Positions 1 to 7,739 of a stretch of DNA of 18,087 bases are shown piece by piece. The notes below the pieces were generated by a model, which had not been told where the DNA came from, did not search any database, and worked only from the letters and a program-made list of their open reading frames with translations. Both the position numbers and the translations under genes were made by a program. The stretch spans positions 1 to 18,087 of the forward strand of contig CAZLFD010000029.1 in NCBI GenBank assembly GCA_964558715.1. Reading direction: 5' to 3'. This stretch comes from JBGSOV01 sp964558715 (lineage in GTDB: Bacteria; Patescibacteriota; Gracilibacteria; CAIRYL01; GCA-016699755). How positions within the stretch are numbered: the first letter of the stretch is position 1; every line of letters starts with the position of its first letter.

Positions 1-92
1 CACCATTCTTTGTGAGTGAAAGAAAAGTGTCACGGGAATTGGGGCTTAGAAGACCCATCATGCGCGGATAACTTTTATTTCTCCTCGTATGA

Positions 93-101
93 TGGTATAA
101 T
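93..101 (+). promoter_or_regulatory. Extended -10 promoter for the large hypothetical gene
   Basis: TGG followed directly by a perfect TATAAT (96-101) forms an extended -10 element. The -35 side (around 72-78, CTTTTAT) is poor, as is usual when the extended -10 is strong. The predicted start point near 108 leaves a very short leader before the ATG at 125, and no Shine-Dalgarno is visible there. Confidence 0.55.
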
Positions 102-124
102 AAAGAGATATGTGAATACCAAAA

Positions 125-3100
125 ATGCATCCATTCATTCTGCACCCCCAACTCGGTTTTGCTACTGGCTTTGTCGAGCGAAGGCGAGTATTCAATCGTT
201 CAGAGGCAATTAATGTGGGCCTTGCTGCAGCGGATGATGCTGAGCCGCATCCAAATCCGATGATGGAGGAATTACGGGCTTACTTCGAAACGGAAGTCGA
301 AAAAGGGGAGTATTTTTCCATCACCAAGCGAGATGAGCTTACGAATAACCAAGTGGCAACAGCTGGCGTAACTGCTTTGCAGCAGATTTTTCTAGATGCG
401 GGTATTTTTGAGAGAGCAGAAGCTGCACTTATGGTTTCGAATTCTGAATTTCGAAAAAACCTTGAAGGCATTAAGGCCAATGGTGATCGCTCTTTATTCC
501 GCGCTTCACTCGATGCGTTTGATGATAGTGGATTATACAAACAAGCCGATGGCGACTATGGCCACTCTACACGCTTGGCGGTGGCGTTTTTTCAGTTTGA
601 GCACGACCTCAAGATCGATGGCGCTTTCGGGCGCGGCAGCTTTGAGCGGCTACAGCTTGATGACCTGCAGGCGAAGATCAAAGATGCGGAAGGTGACAAG
701 TTAGCAAGGCTCGAGCAATTACATTCTGCAGTGGATTCTATTGCACCAACTGGCGGGCAAGCTGCAGAGCAAGCGACCCGAGCTCCGTATGGCGTTGGAG
801 ATACCGTTATTCAAAGAGGGTATCAGAAAGGATTACGTTACTACCAATCACCTGATGCGCTGCAAAAAGGTCATCTTGAAAATTGGTGGGACTACGGCGT
901 GGAGGGAACGGTGCTCGACGACATGAGCCCCGGAGCTGGCGGGTACGTTAAAGTACGCTTTGCAAATCGTGATGGTGATGAGGTCGAAGGATATGTGTAT
1001 AAACGCAAAGCAACCGGCGAGCAGATATTAGAGAAGGTTGAGGCTGAAGATCCACCACTGATTCGTGCTGACACAACCACAATAAAACGCGAACCTGCTA
1101 GGTCAGATGAAACGCTCGAGCGTATACAAAGTGATGCACAGCAATTCCGGGGCTTTTTGCTGTCCCGGCTCGAGATTGTTCAAGTTATTTGGGATGATGC
1201 TGAGGTATTTGCAGAGAATCTGCACGCAAACATCAGCGAAGATAAGGGCTTAATTCGCACACTCATTGCCGAATCTGACTTGGATAATATCTTGAGAAGT
1301 CTGAATACGGAAACGACCAGAGACAGTTACCTAGCGATTATGAACTTTCCAGATCAGCTCGCACTAATTGATTGGCAACTGGCCGAAATCAAGGCGGGCA
1401 CAGAAGAACTAGACGAATCTGTTAAGAGCGAGTTGATTGCAGAGATAGAGGCACAGGCTACTGAAACAAAGGAGACGATTGCCGATGCTTTTACAGCCTT
1501 CTGGCGAGAAGTGCAGCTGAAGTTGCAAGCAGAGTCGGAGGGCTCGCCCGATCAAGATGGTGCCAACACCGCAGACAGCGAAAGTGCACCTCCATTGATG
1601 GCAGGAGATGTGCTTGATGCTGATGAAGAGTTTACAAGCAATTATCCAGCATTAGCGGCACAGACGGCACACACTTGGTTCAATTTTGATGATGAAAAAC
1701 CACAACTCAATGCGATCGAGTTCAAAAGAGGTGCCACCATTACAGCAGGAACGCTAGAATTGCTAAAAGAGGCTTTCCCTGCTGCCAATAGTATCATAGA
1801 TATACTCCTACTTGCAGACGAGGCAGTCTGGAGCAAGATTGCTTTGCTGAAGCTCGATAATAGAGGCGATGGCCTTCAAGTTTCTATCGAAGACACAGAA
1901 GGGAATATAATTACCAATTCGGACTATTACAGCGCAGTGGATACGGTCGGATTGTTTATTCGTGAGCATTTTGTAATACCGACTGAGCCGATAGCAGATG
2001 TTAGAGTATTGGATATGCTTCTTCCATTCAGAGGCACATCGATTACAGAAAGTGAAGGTGGCGGATACGCAATATCACTCCCTGAATTGTGGCATGAAGA
2101 TGATATTTCGATTCCATCCGGTGACAGCGATATTGAACCGTTACCCATCACCGGGATCGATATCACTCAAGACCTTCTTAGAATTCCGCGGAGATTTGGC
2201 CCAGGGAGCATTAATGATCACGATCACTTTGCTGTTTATTTAATTGAACGGAATCATTTGAGCGACAATCCAGATAAGGCTTTCTTTGACCATATCGCTA
2301 ACTGGATGAACTCTTCTTATGGGGTATTGAAAAATTCGGAAAAAGTTGTACTACTCTTTAATCGGCTGAGAAAGGGTTCGGAACAGTTTATTGAAGAAGA
2401 TCTTGAAGAATTATGGAAGCAGGCAAAGCCGATGATTTCAGAATTGTATCAAGCGCCGGAAGAACAAGAGCAGCTTCTTTTAGGTATCGACTATTATTTG
2501 GCAGAAACAACAGCGGGGGCAATCGACTATGAGGCAGAAACAACAGGCGGAAATTTACTTTTGGGTGTAGGAAAAACACGATTCACAAACCGAGATTACG
2601 AAGGTTGGGTGGATGATGACGGCACGGTAACTCCAGGCTGGTCTGGAGTAAAGCGCTGGGCGTTTCGGCAAGAGCGGCGGGTACCTGGGTTCAACGCTTG
2701 GTTCCGCGAAAAGCTCGAGGAACTGAAAATAGAGCTACAGGAAGAGCCTGATGAAGAAGCAGCCTCTGCAGACACCGGTGCAGCTGCAGACGCTCCGTTC
2801 GACCTGAATAATACTGAGGCTCTTGAGGAGATTTTTGGAGACCGGGCGGAAACGATTCAGCGAATTCGAGAAAACTACCGTCAGGTTGAGGAAAAAATGA
2901 AGATGTCTGCTAAAGAGGCGATCGCCGAAATCACCGTAGAGCAGGCGCAGGCAATACTGTTTGCCTGGGAGAGCGGAGATCGTCTTAATACTATGCGAGA
3001 GAATGGACTTGGATCACTCGCTGAAGAATTGGCTGGCAGATTGCAGAACGCAGAACAGGTCTTAGACAGCCTTCTAGATCAGAGTGAAGAAGTATCACAA

Positions 3101-3220
3101 GAACGCTTAAGCGAAGCTAGAAAAGCGTGGCTACAGGAAATCGATCAGATGTTTGCCGAGGTCTACGAACATGTACACACCCAGCTGGAAAAAAAGGGAA
3201 CGGCTGCGAATTCTGAATAG
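125..3220 (+). CDS. Large acidic protein with peptidoglycan-binding-like and SH3-like modules
   Basis: 1031 residues, ending on TAG; I do not recognise the whole protein. Residues about 135-178 look like a PG_binding_1 module: a DYGHST start, an AVAFFQ helix, then DGAFGRGSFERL, the usual G-x-S/T pattern of that fold. Residues about 222-295 look like an SH3-type beta barrel (GVGDTV, GTVLDD, GGYVKVRF, EGYVYK). The rest is strongly acidic and helix-rich, with Glu/Gln-rich, likely coiled-coil stretches near 430-480 and 880-1025. No signal peptide or membrane segment is visible, so surface location is not shown. The start at 125 is chosen because the in-frame ATG at 110 is followed at once by TGA; the Met pair at residues 46-47 is an alternative. 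The gene converges on the metallopeptidase gene 34 bp downstream. A structural or cell-wall-associated role is only inferred from the modules. Confidence 0.8.
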   Translation: MHPFILHPQLGFATGFVERRRVFNRSEAINVGLAAADDAEPHPNPMMEELRAYFETEVEKGEYFSITKRDELTNNQVATAGVTALQQIFLDAGIFERAEAALMVSNSEFRKNLEGIKANGDRSLFRASLDAFDDSGLYKQADGDYGHSTRLAVAFFQFEHDLKIDGAFGRGSFERLQLDDLQAKIKDAEGDKLARLEQLHSAVDSIAPTGGQAAEQATRAPYGVGDTVIQRGYQKGLRYYQSPDALQKGHLENWWDYGVEGTVLDDMSPGAGGYVKVRFANRDGDEVEGYVYKRKATGEQILEKVEAEDPPLIRADTTTIKREPARSDETLERIQSDAQQFRGFLLSRLEIVQVIWDDAEVFAENLHANISEDKGLIRTLIAESDLDNILRSLNTETTRDSYLAIMNFPDQLALIDWQLAEIKAGTEELDESVKSELIAEIEAQATETKETIADAFTAFWREVQLKLQAESEGSPDQDGANTADSESAPPLMAGDVLDADEEFTSNYPALAAQTAHTWFNFDDEKPQLNAIEFKRGATITAGTLELLKEAFPAANSIIDILLLADEAVWSKIALLKLDNRGDGLQVSIEDTEGNIITNSDYYSAVDTVGLFIREHFVIPTEPIADVRVLDMLLPFRGTSITESEGGGYAISLPELWHEDDISIPSGDSDIEPLPITGIDITQDLLRIPRRFGPGSINDHDHFAVYLIERNHLSDNPDKAFFDHIANWMNSSYGVLKNSEKVVLLFNRLRKGSEQFIEEDLEELWKQAKPMISELYQAPEEQEQLLLGIDYYLAETTAGAIDYEAETTGGNLLLGVGKTRFTNRDYEGWVDDDGTVTPGWSGVKRWAFRQERRVPGFNAWFREKLEELKIELQEEPDEEAASADTGAAADAPFDLNNTEALEEIFGDRAETIQRIRENYRQVEEKMKMSAKEAIAEITVEQAQAILFAWESGDRLNTMRENGLGSLAEELAGRLQNAEQVLDSLLDQSEEVSQERLSEARKAWLQEIDQMFAEVYEHVHTQLEKKGTAANSE

Positions 3221-3254
3221 CCTAGTACCGAGGAACAGCTCTCTCGCAGAAAGA

Positions 3255-3965
3255 TTATGCCGCTGCCCTTTCCCGATCATCATTCGCCGCCTGCAGGTTT
3301 CTGAAATCAACAAATGTCATCCCCAGCTCGTCCGCCCGTAAAGCCGTTTGGATCTGCTCGATCCTTCCCGCGACAAGGTCCTCACTCATGTCATTCATCG
3401 ATACGCCCACCCGCTGGGCCATTGCCCGGGTTTCGGCGATGTACTGTTGATAGGCGATCGGGCTGGTGCCTCTCAGCAGAGCAGTCCGGTGTTCGGTAAG
3501 GCCTTCTTCGACCGCAATTGGGAGGTCAAGCAGTGACTTTTGGAACCGTGCTCTATGTGTGCCTTCATGAACAAGGGCGTGTGCAATCATGTTTTTGTCG
3601 GGTGCTACCACCGGTTTTCCAGTCATATAGGCATCATAATCCGGTACCGCTCCGGCGTCGAGCCTGGTAGCGCCGGTACCGCTGTGGCAATCGGCCAGTA
3701 CGCCGGCCGGTAGATCGGTCACTTCGGGGTCGATGGTTTTGCCAAGGATTCGCTCTGCATCATTTTTCGCAGCAGACAGGATTTCTGCAATACGTGGCAA
3801 GATTGATTGCGGTGGTGCCTCAGCATTTTTATCCGCTGCTTGCCATCCTTCGATTCTGTCCGAGAGACGCTCTGTCACTGTCAATAAAAAAGCAATTCTA
3901 CTTTCTGCTTCCGCCGTAAAAAAGCAAGAAAATTGCAGATTTTTGTGATGACGAGAAGTTGGCAA
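3255..3965 (-). CDS. Putative HExxH zinc metallopeptidase
   Basis: 236 residues if it begins at TTG (3965). A GTG at 3878 in the same frame would give 207 residues and is a reasonable alternative; neither has a clear ribosome-binding site. The key signature is HEGTH at residues 133-137, preceded by hydrophobic AHALV, and EEGLTEH at 153-159. This fits a gluzincin-type site: two His ligands and a catalytic Glu in HExxH, with a third Glu ligand about 17 residues later. Helical segments follow the site. No signal peptide is evident. The gene lies 69 bp downstream of the AI-2E-type permease on the same strand and may be co-transcribed with it; it converges on the large plus-strand gene. The family is unrecognised and the substrate unknown. 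The catalytic motif is seen directly; peptidase activity is inferred. Confidence 0.72.
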   Translation of the reverse strand: MPTSRHHKNLQFSCFFTAEAESRIAFLLTVTERLSDRIEGWQAADKNAEAPPQSILPRIAEILSAAKNDAERILGKTIDPEVTDLPAGVLADCHSGTGATRLDAGAVPDYDAYMTGKPVVAPDKNMIAHALVHEGTHRARFQKSLLDLPIAVEEGLTEHRTALLRGTSPIAYQQYIAETRAMAQRVGVSMNDMSEDLVAGRIEQIQTALRADELGMTFVDFRNLQAANDDRERAAA

Positions 3966-3981
3966 TCCGTCGATTGAAGGG

Positions 3982-4019
3982 CCCCTGCTGCCCCGCCTAA
4001 ATCACACCTTTTGCAGGGG
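3982..4019 (-). repeat. Inverted repeat between permease and metallopeptidase genes
   Basis: A perfect 7-bp inverted repeat, CCCCTGC (3982-3988) and GCAGGGG (4013-4019), encloses 24 nt. It lies just after the permease stop on the minus strand. It has no U-run, so it would be at best a weak or Rho-dependent termination or processing hairpin. Confidence 0.35.
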
Positions 4020-4034
4020 AGACCCATGTGTTGG

Positions 4035-5138
4035 CTATTTTACTTTGCCGTTGCCACTCAGCAGTATCGCCACCCACCGTGTGCTGTCGAAGCGGGCAAG
4101 GATGATATTGATGATCACCATGATCGGCACACTCAAGAACATACCGGTGATGCCCCAGATCTTGCCCCACACCGCGAGCGAAATGAGGATGGTGAGTGGG
4201 CTGAGGTTTAGTGAATTCCCCACAAAGCGTGGTAGAAACAGGTTGCCGATAGTAAATTGAATAGCACTCAAGATGGCCGCGAGCACCAATACCGGTACTG
4301 CGTTATCGAACTCCACGATCGCCGAAAGCAGCGGGAAGATGGTGGCGATGATCGATCCGATAACGGGGATGAAATTGAGGATGAAGGTGAGCAAGCCCCA
4401 GAATTCCGCAAACGGCACGCCAAAGATCTTCAGTACCAAATATACGCTTGATGCGGTCAGCAGGCTAGCAAGTGACTGGATGCCGATGTAGGTCTGTATA
4501 TCATTGTTGATGCGTGCGAGGATCTTCTCGACATTCCTCAACTGACGGCGACCACTAAAGACGATGTCGAGTTTCTTGCGGAACATGCGATACTCCACGA
4601 GTAGAAAGATGACGTAGACTAGCACGGCCACGCTCAGGCGGGCGCCATTGCCGATTTCACTTGCGAGGCGGCGATAGAACTCCGAGAGATCCATCTGCGC
4701 GATGAGGGCACCAATCGATAAGCCTTCTACCCCAAAGTAATTGCCGATACTGTCGACGCGATCTTGCAGATTGTTTTGATAGTTGGGCAGTTCTTCGATC
4801 AGGCTTTGGTAATTAGAATTGACGATAGCGACGACAACATAGATCACCAGGCCGAAAGTGGCGATAGCAAAGATAAACGCGATCCATTCTGGCAGATGCT
4901 TTTCGTTACCGAGGGAAAACCGTTGGTAAATAGTCGTCAGGGTGATGAGTACATACCAGACGACCAGGGCAATCGCGAGAGGAATCAAGATGCCCGAGGC
5001 CACCTTGAGCAGTAGAATGGTCAATGCGATGGCGACAAAAGCCCCAACAGAAGCCATGAAGCGCTGAAACGGAGTGAGTGATGGGCTGACCATGATGTAA
5101 GCAAGAAATTTTACCATATGATAAGAAATGACGGGCAT
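4035..5138 (-). CDS. AI-2E/PerM family membrane permease
   Basis: 367 residues, in the usual size range of the family named AI-2E transporter (PerM/YdiK-like). The architecture fits: two N-terminal membrane segments (about residues 28-62), a third near 85-107, a soluble amphipathic region (about 108-165), then a C-terminal block of hydrophobic helices. The family-typical motif is LNFIPVIGSIIATIFPLL, followed by an IGNLFLPRFVGNSLNLSPL-type segment. Some family members are Na+/H+ antiporters or export small molecules; AI-2 export itself is not established here, and no luxS or lsr genes are present. The start is uncertain: in-frame ATGs occur at residues 1, 8 and 16, none with a Shine-Dalgarno, and residue 16 (MVSPSLTP) gives the most typical N terminus. 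The gene is divergent from the SpeE-like fusion. Confidence 0.9.
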   Translation of the reverse strand: MPVISYHMVKFLAYIMVSPSLTPFQRFMASVGAFVAIALTILLLKVASGILIPLAIALVVWYVLITLTTIYQRFSLGNEKHLPEWIAFIFAIATFGLVIYVVVAIVNSNYQSLIEELPNYQNNLQDRVDSIGNYFGVEGLSIGALIAQMDLSEFYRRLASEIGNGARLSVAVLVYVIFLLVEYRMFRKKLDIVFSGRRQLRNVEKILARINNDIQTYIGIQSLASLLTASSVYLVLKIFGVPFAEFWGLLTFILNFIPVIGSIIATIFPLLSAIVEFDNAVPVLVLAAILSAIQFTIGNLFLPRFVGNSLNLSPLTILISLAVWGKIWGITGMFLSVPIMVIINIILARFDSTRWVAILLSGNGKVK

Positions 5139-5152
5139 TTTAGCAACGCTCT

Positions 5153-5182
5153 AAATTACAAATTTCGAATTACAACTGGCAA
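5153..5182 (-). promoter_or_regulatory. Possible promoter of the permease gene
   Basis: On the minus strand TTGCCA (5177-5182) and TAATTT (5153-5158) are separated by 18 bp, a plausible sigma70-type pair ending 14 bp before the ATG at 5138. It overlaps the left arm of the inverted repeat in this divergent intergenic region. The match is moderate and AT-rich sequence makes chance hits likely. Confidence 0.3.
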
Positions 5183-5281
5183 ACAGCAAACAAGAGGTGC
5201 CTTATCAGCTTGCTTTCTCTTGATATCGGGCTAACCTCCATTTGGCGACTGCTCTCTTGGCAATCTGACATTTGTAATTCG
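5166..5281. repeat. Intergenic inverted repeat between divergent genes
   Basis: CGAATTACAA (5166-5175) recurs exactly as its reverse complement TTGTAATTCG (5272-5281). ATTACAAAT (5155-5163) is also the reverse complement of ATTTGTAAT (5270-5278). The 96 bp between the 10-bp arms shows no coding potential. The arms sit next to the start regions of both divergent genes, so this could be a paired operator, a small miniature element, or a degenerate intergenic repeat. I see no target-site duplication. Confidence 0.4.
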
Positions 5282-5300
5282 CACCGTCGAAGTGTTATAC

Positions 5301-6839
5301 ATGACGCAGCATTTATTTCTTGATTCTGTGGCTGATAACAAAAAACCATTTGTCTTTCCGATGTTGCTCGAGCTCGTGGTTTTTACGAGTGGGGCGCTCG
5401 TGATGATCTACGAGATCGCCGGTTCCCGCATATTGGCACCATACGTCGGCACTTCGGTTATCATCTGGACGAGCCTTATCGGTATCATTCTCGGAGCGCT
5501 TAGTATTGGCTACTATCTGGGTGGGCGCATCGCCGACCGCAGGCCGCGCCCCGATGGGCTCGCTTTTTTGCTGTTAGTGGCAGCGCTTCTGATCGGCATC
5601 ACCACAATCAGCAAAGAGTTTGTATTGCAGATGATCATGGCTTCGCAAAGCGACATCAAAACAGCGGCCGTTATCGCTGCGGTTGTTCTTTTTGGCCCCG
5701 CAAGCATTATTCTCGGTACGGTTTCGCCGTTTGCTGTGCGACTTAAACTGTCTGCCGTCAATACTGCTGGTGCTACTGTCGGCACCTTGTATGCACTCTC
5801 GACTGTCGGGAGTATTGTCGGTACTTTTTTGGCGGGTTTCTATCTGGTGCCGGCTTTTGGGGTTACGTCTATCCTCTTTCTGCTTTCGCTTACTTTAGTT
5901 GGGCTGTCGCTGCTTTTGGCGGCCAATCATTTTGTTGCGACAAAAATCGCCTTTGCCCTGCTGTTTGCTGCCGCTTTGCCATTGGCCGATCCCTTGGTCG
6001 GGCTCTCGCCGTTTTATGCCGATGCAAAAGACATCAACACTGTATTCAATCGAGTGCTGATTCGCGATGGCAGCCGCAACGATCGCCCGGTGCGCGAGAT
6101 GATGATCAGCAATGAACACAGCTCGGCGATGTATCTTGATGGTGATGAGTTGGTATACGATTACACAAAGTTCTATCACTTGGCGCGACATTTCTTCCCA
6201 AACTTTTCATCGGGGCTGGTACTGGGTGGAGCCGGGTACTCGTTCCCGAAATCATATTTACAGACGTACCCGAATGCGACGCTCGATGTGGTCGAAATCG
6301 ACCCCGGATTAACCGAGATCGCGCGGGAATATTTTCGCCTCGAAGATGACCCTCGCCTCACCATCCATCACGAAGACGCGCGCACGTTTTTGAATCGTTC
6401 TGAAAAAAAAATCGACGTGATTTTTGGCGATGCCTTCAATTCTCACTACTCGATTCCTTTTCACCTGACGACCAAAGAAGCCGTCGAGCGTATGTACGAT
6501 ATGCTGAGCGAAGATGGAATCGTGATTCTCAATATCATATCTGCGATCGAGGGCGACCAGGGCAAATTTCTTCGCGCCGAATATGCTACCTATCAAGCGG
6601 TTTTTCCACACGTGTTGCTCTTTCCGGTACGGGCGCCGAATGCGCCGGAGCGGGTACAAAATATTATCCTCGTCGCATCGAAGAGTAGCCAGCTCCCTTC
6701 ATCTGGTAGTGCAGATGCCGAAATCGATGCCATGCTCCAGCACTACCGCAATCCTGATTTTGAACTCGACATGCCTGTATTGACCGATGACTACGCCCCG
6801 GTCGATTTTTATATCAGCCATATCATCAGGGAGCTCTGA
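5301..6839 (+). CDS. Fused membrane transporter-like/spermidine-synthase-like protein
   Basis: 512 residues from the ATG at 5301 (a GTG at 5292 is also in frame). Residues about 18-228 form six to seven hydrophobic helices of the kind seen in fused MFS/spermidine synthase proteins, including ITxxxE-type loops (MIYEIAGSRILAPYVG) and a Gly-rich GALSIGYYLGGRIADR turn. Residues about 240-480 are a class I methyltransferase-fold domain of the SpeE group: LVLGGAGYSFPK (307-318) is the nucleotide loop, VVEIDP (330-335) binds the cofactor ribose, and FGDAFNSHYSIPFHLT (375-390) is the catalytic-loop region. The classical polyamine-synthase signature with a DEFxYHE-like stretch is absent; the corresponding segment reads YLDGDELVYDYTKFYHL. 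It could use decarboxylated SAM and a polyamine, or another substrate. No speD is nearby, so biochemical activity is not assured. Confidence 0.88.
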   Translation: MTQHLFLDSVADNKKPFVFPMLLELVVFTSGALVMIYEIAGSRILAPYVGTSVIIWTSLIGIILGALSIGYYLGGRIADRRPRPDGLAFLLLVAALLIGITTISKEFVLQMIMASQSDIKTAAVIAAVVLFGPASIILGTVSPFAVRLKLSAVNTAGATVGTLYALSTVGSIVGTFLAGFYLVPAFGVTSILFLLSLTLVGLSLLLAANHFVATKIAFALLFAAALPLADPLVGLSPFYADAKDINTVFNRVLIRDGSRNDRPVREMMISNEHSSAMYLDGDELVYDYTKFYHLARHFFPNFSSGLVLGGAGYSFPKSYLQTYPNATLDVVEIDPGLTEIAREYFRLEDDPRLTIHHEDARTFLNRSEKKIDVIFGDAFNSHYSIPFHLTTKEAVERMYDMLSEDGIVILNIISAIEGDQGKFLRAEYATYQAVFPHVLLFPVRAPNAPERVQNIILVASKSSQLPSSGSADAEIDAMLQHYRNPDFELDMPVLTDDYAPVDFYISHIIREL

Positions 6840-6993
6840 TGCAAACAGGAAACATCGAACAGGTTATGGTTTTTTGCTTTCATACGCGCAAAATGAGCAT
6901 TTGATGATGCGGGTGATTGAGCCGTTTCGGAAATAGAGAAAAACTCTGTCTGAATTATGAATCCTCCTTTGGGAGTTCTGCGGAATCATTTTA

Positions 6994-7022
6994 TTGACAT
7001 ACAAGTAATAAAAGTTTAAAAA
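6994..7022 (+). promoter_or_regulatory. Sigma70-type promoter of the 7044 gene
   Basis: A perfect TTGACA (6994-6999) is followed by TTTAAAAA (7015-7022), giving a -10 choice of TTTAAA, TTAAAA or TAAAAA at spacers of 15-17 bp. The predicted start around 7029 leaves about a 15-nt AT-rich leader before ATG 7044. The rest of the 204-bp gap (6840-7043) shows no gene. Confidence 0.5.
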
Positions 7023-7043
7023 AGAACAAATATCGTTTTCAAC

Positions 7044-7661
7044 ATGAAAAGAAAGCTCACTATGCCGGCAGTAGCTATGGCGAGTCTTGCCACAGTAGCT
7101 TGTCATCCGAGCGGAGCACCCACTGCGCTTGCTGAGACAGTCACTCAGCAGTTCCCTGATGCTACGCGGAAGCAGGTCGAGACACTCGTAGATTTGAATC
7201 AAATTTTACAAGAACAGCGCGAGGCAATCAGAGACTTATTGGTCGAACTTGAGGCCAATACACAACCTTGCCTTGCAGCATTTTATCCAGACTATCCAGC
7301 TTACTTCGCCGCACCGATTGAAAGTCCGAATGCAGAAGCCAAGATACACCACTTCCAGGCGCTTGTCGCATATGGAGAACTCCACAAAGAAGTACTGCGT
7401 ATAAGTACGGCGTATAGTGATCGTAAGGCATTTTCTGTCGCAAGGGAAAGAGACATCTATCGCTATTATGTCAATTTGGGGCTTTTTAAGGGGGCGATCA
7501 TCGACCCAGCGCGCAAATATTTTGCATCTTTAATCAGGGCTAAACCAGGTAAAGAGCAAGTGCGAATCACAGCTGAAACTGATTCTGTAAGTGAGTGGTA
7601 TAAATTGCAGCATCGTTTATGTGTAGCAACCATGGAAGGCGATGAGGTGAATAGCAAGTAA
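7044..7661 (+). CDS. Exported or lipoprotein-like hypothetical protein
   Basis: 205 residues, family not recognised. The N terminus MKRKLTMPAVAMASLATVAC has a basic start, a short hydrophobic core and a Cys at residue 20. It resembles a lipoprotein signal, although Thr at -3 is not the preferred lipobox residue. After about residue 33 the protein is soluble and mainly helical. Residues 41-67 (TRKQVETLVDLNQ, then ILQEQREAIRDLL) read as an amphipathic helix, loosely like the first helix of AroQ-type chorismate mutases, but the later catalytic residues of that family are not evident, so I do not call it so. It has its own TTGACA promoter and a hairpin downstream, so it is probably monocistronic. 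It lies between the SpeE-like fusion and the trp genes; context gives no firm function. Confidence 0.7.
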   Translation: MKRKLTMPAVAMASLATVACHPSGAPTALAETVTQQFPDATRKQVETLVDLNQILQEQREAIRDLLVELEANTQPCLAAFYPDYPAYFAAPIESPNAEAKIHHFQALVAYGELHKEVLRISTAYSDRKAFSVARERDIYRYYVNLGLFKGAIIDPARKYFASLIRAKPGKEQVRITAETDSVSEWYKLQHRLCVATMEGDEVNSK

Positions 7662-7672
7662 CTTTCGCCGCA

Positions 7673-7702
7673 ATGGGTGCTCCCGATTCATCGGGACACC
7701 TA
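7673..7702 (+). terminator. Hairpin after the 7044 gene (weak terminator)
   Basis: GGGTG-C-TCCCGAT and ATCGGGA-CACCT form a stem of about 12 pairs with one bulged C and a tight AT-rich loop, 12 nt after the TAA stop. There is no real U-run downstream (TATTCTGG), so it may end transcription weakly or stabilise the 3' end. Confidence 0.45.
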
Positions 7703-7739
7703 TTCTGGCTATTGATGTAATCATGCTCAGAAAAAATGG

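Noticed and set aside
6864..7202. Minus-strand 112-codon ORF before the 7044 gene
   Set aside because: It overlaps the TTGACA promoter and the start of the plus-strand gene, and its Cys/Ser/Arg-rich sequence looks non-coding.
7044..7661. Secreted chorismate mutase encoded next to the trp genes
   Set aside because: Only the first helix is loosely similar; the catalytic Arg/Lys/Gln pattern of AroQ enzymes is not visible.
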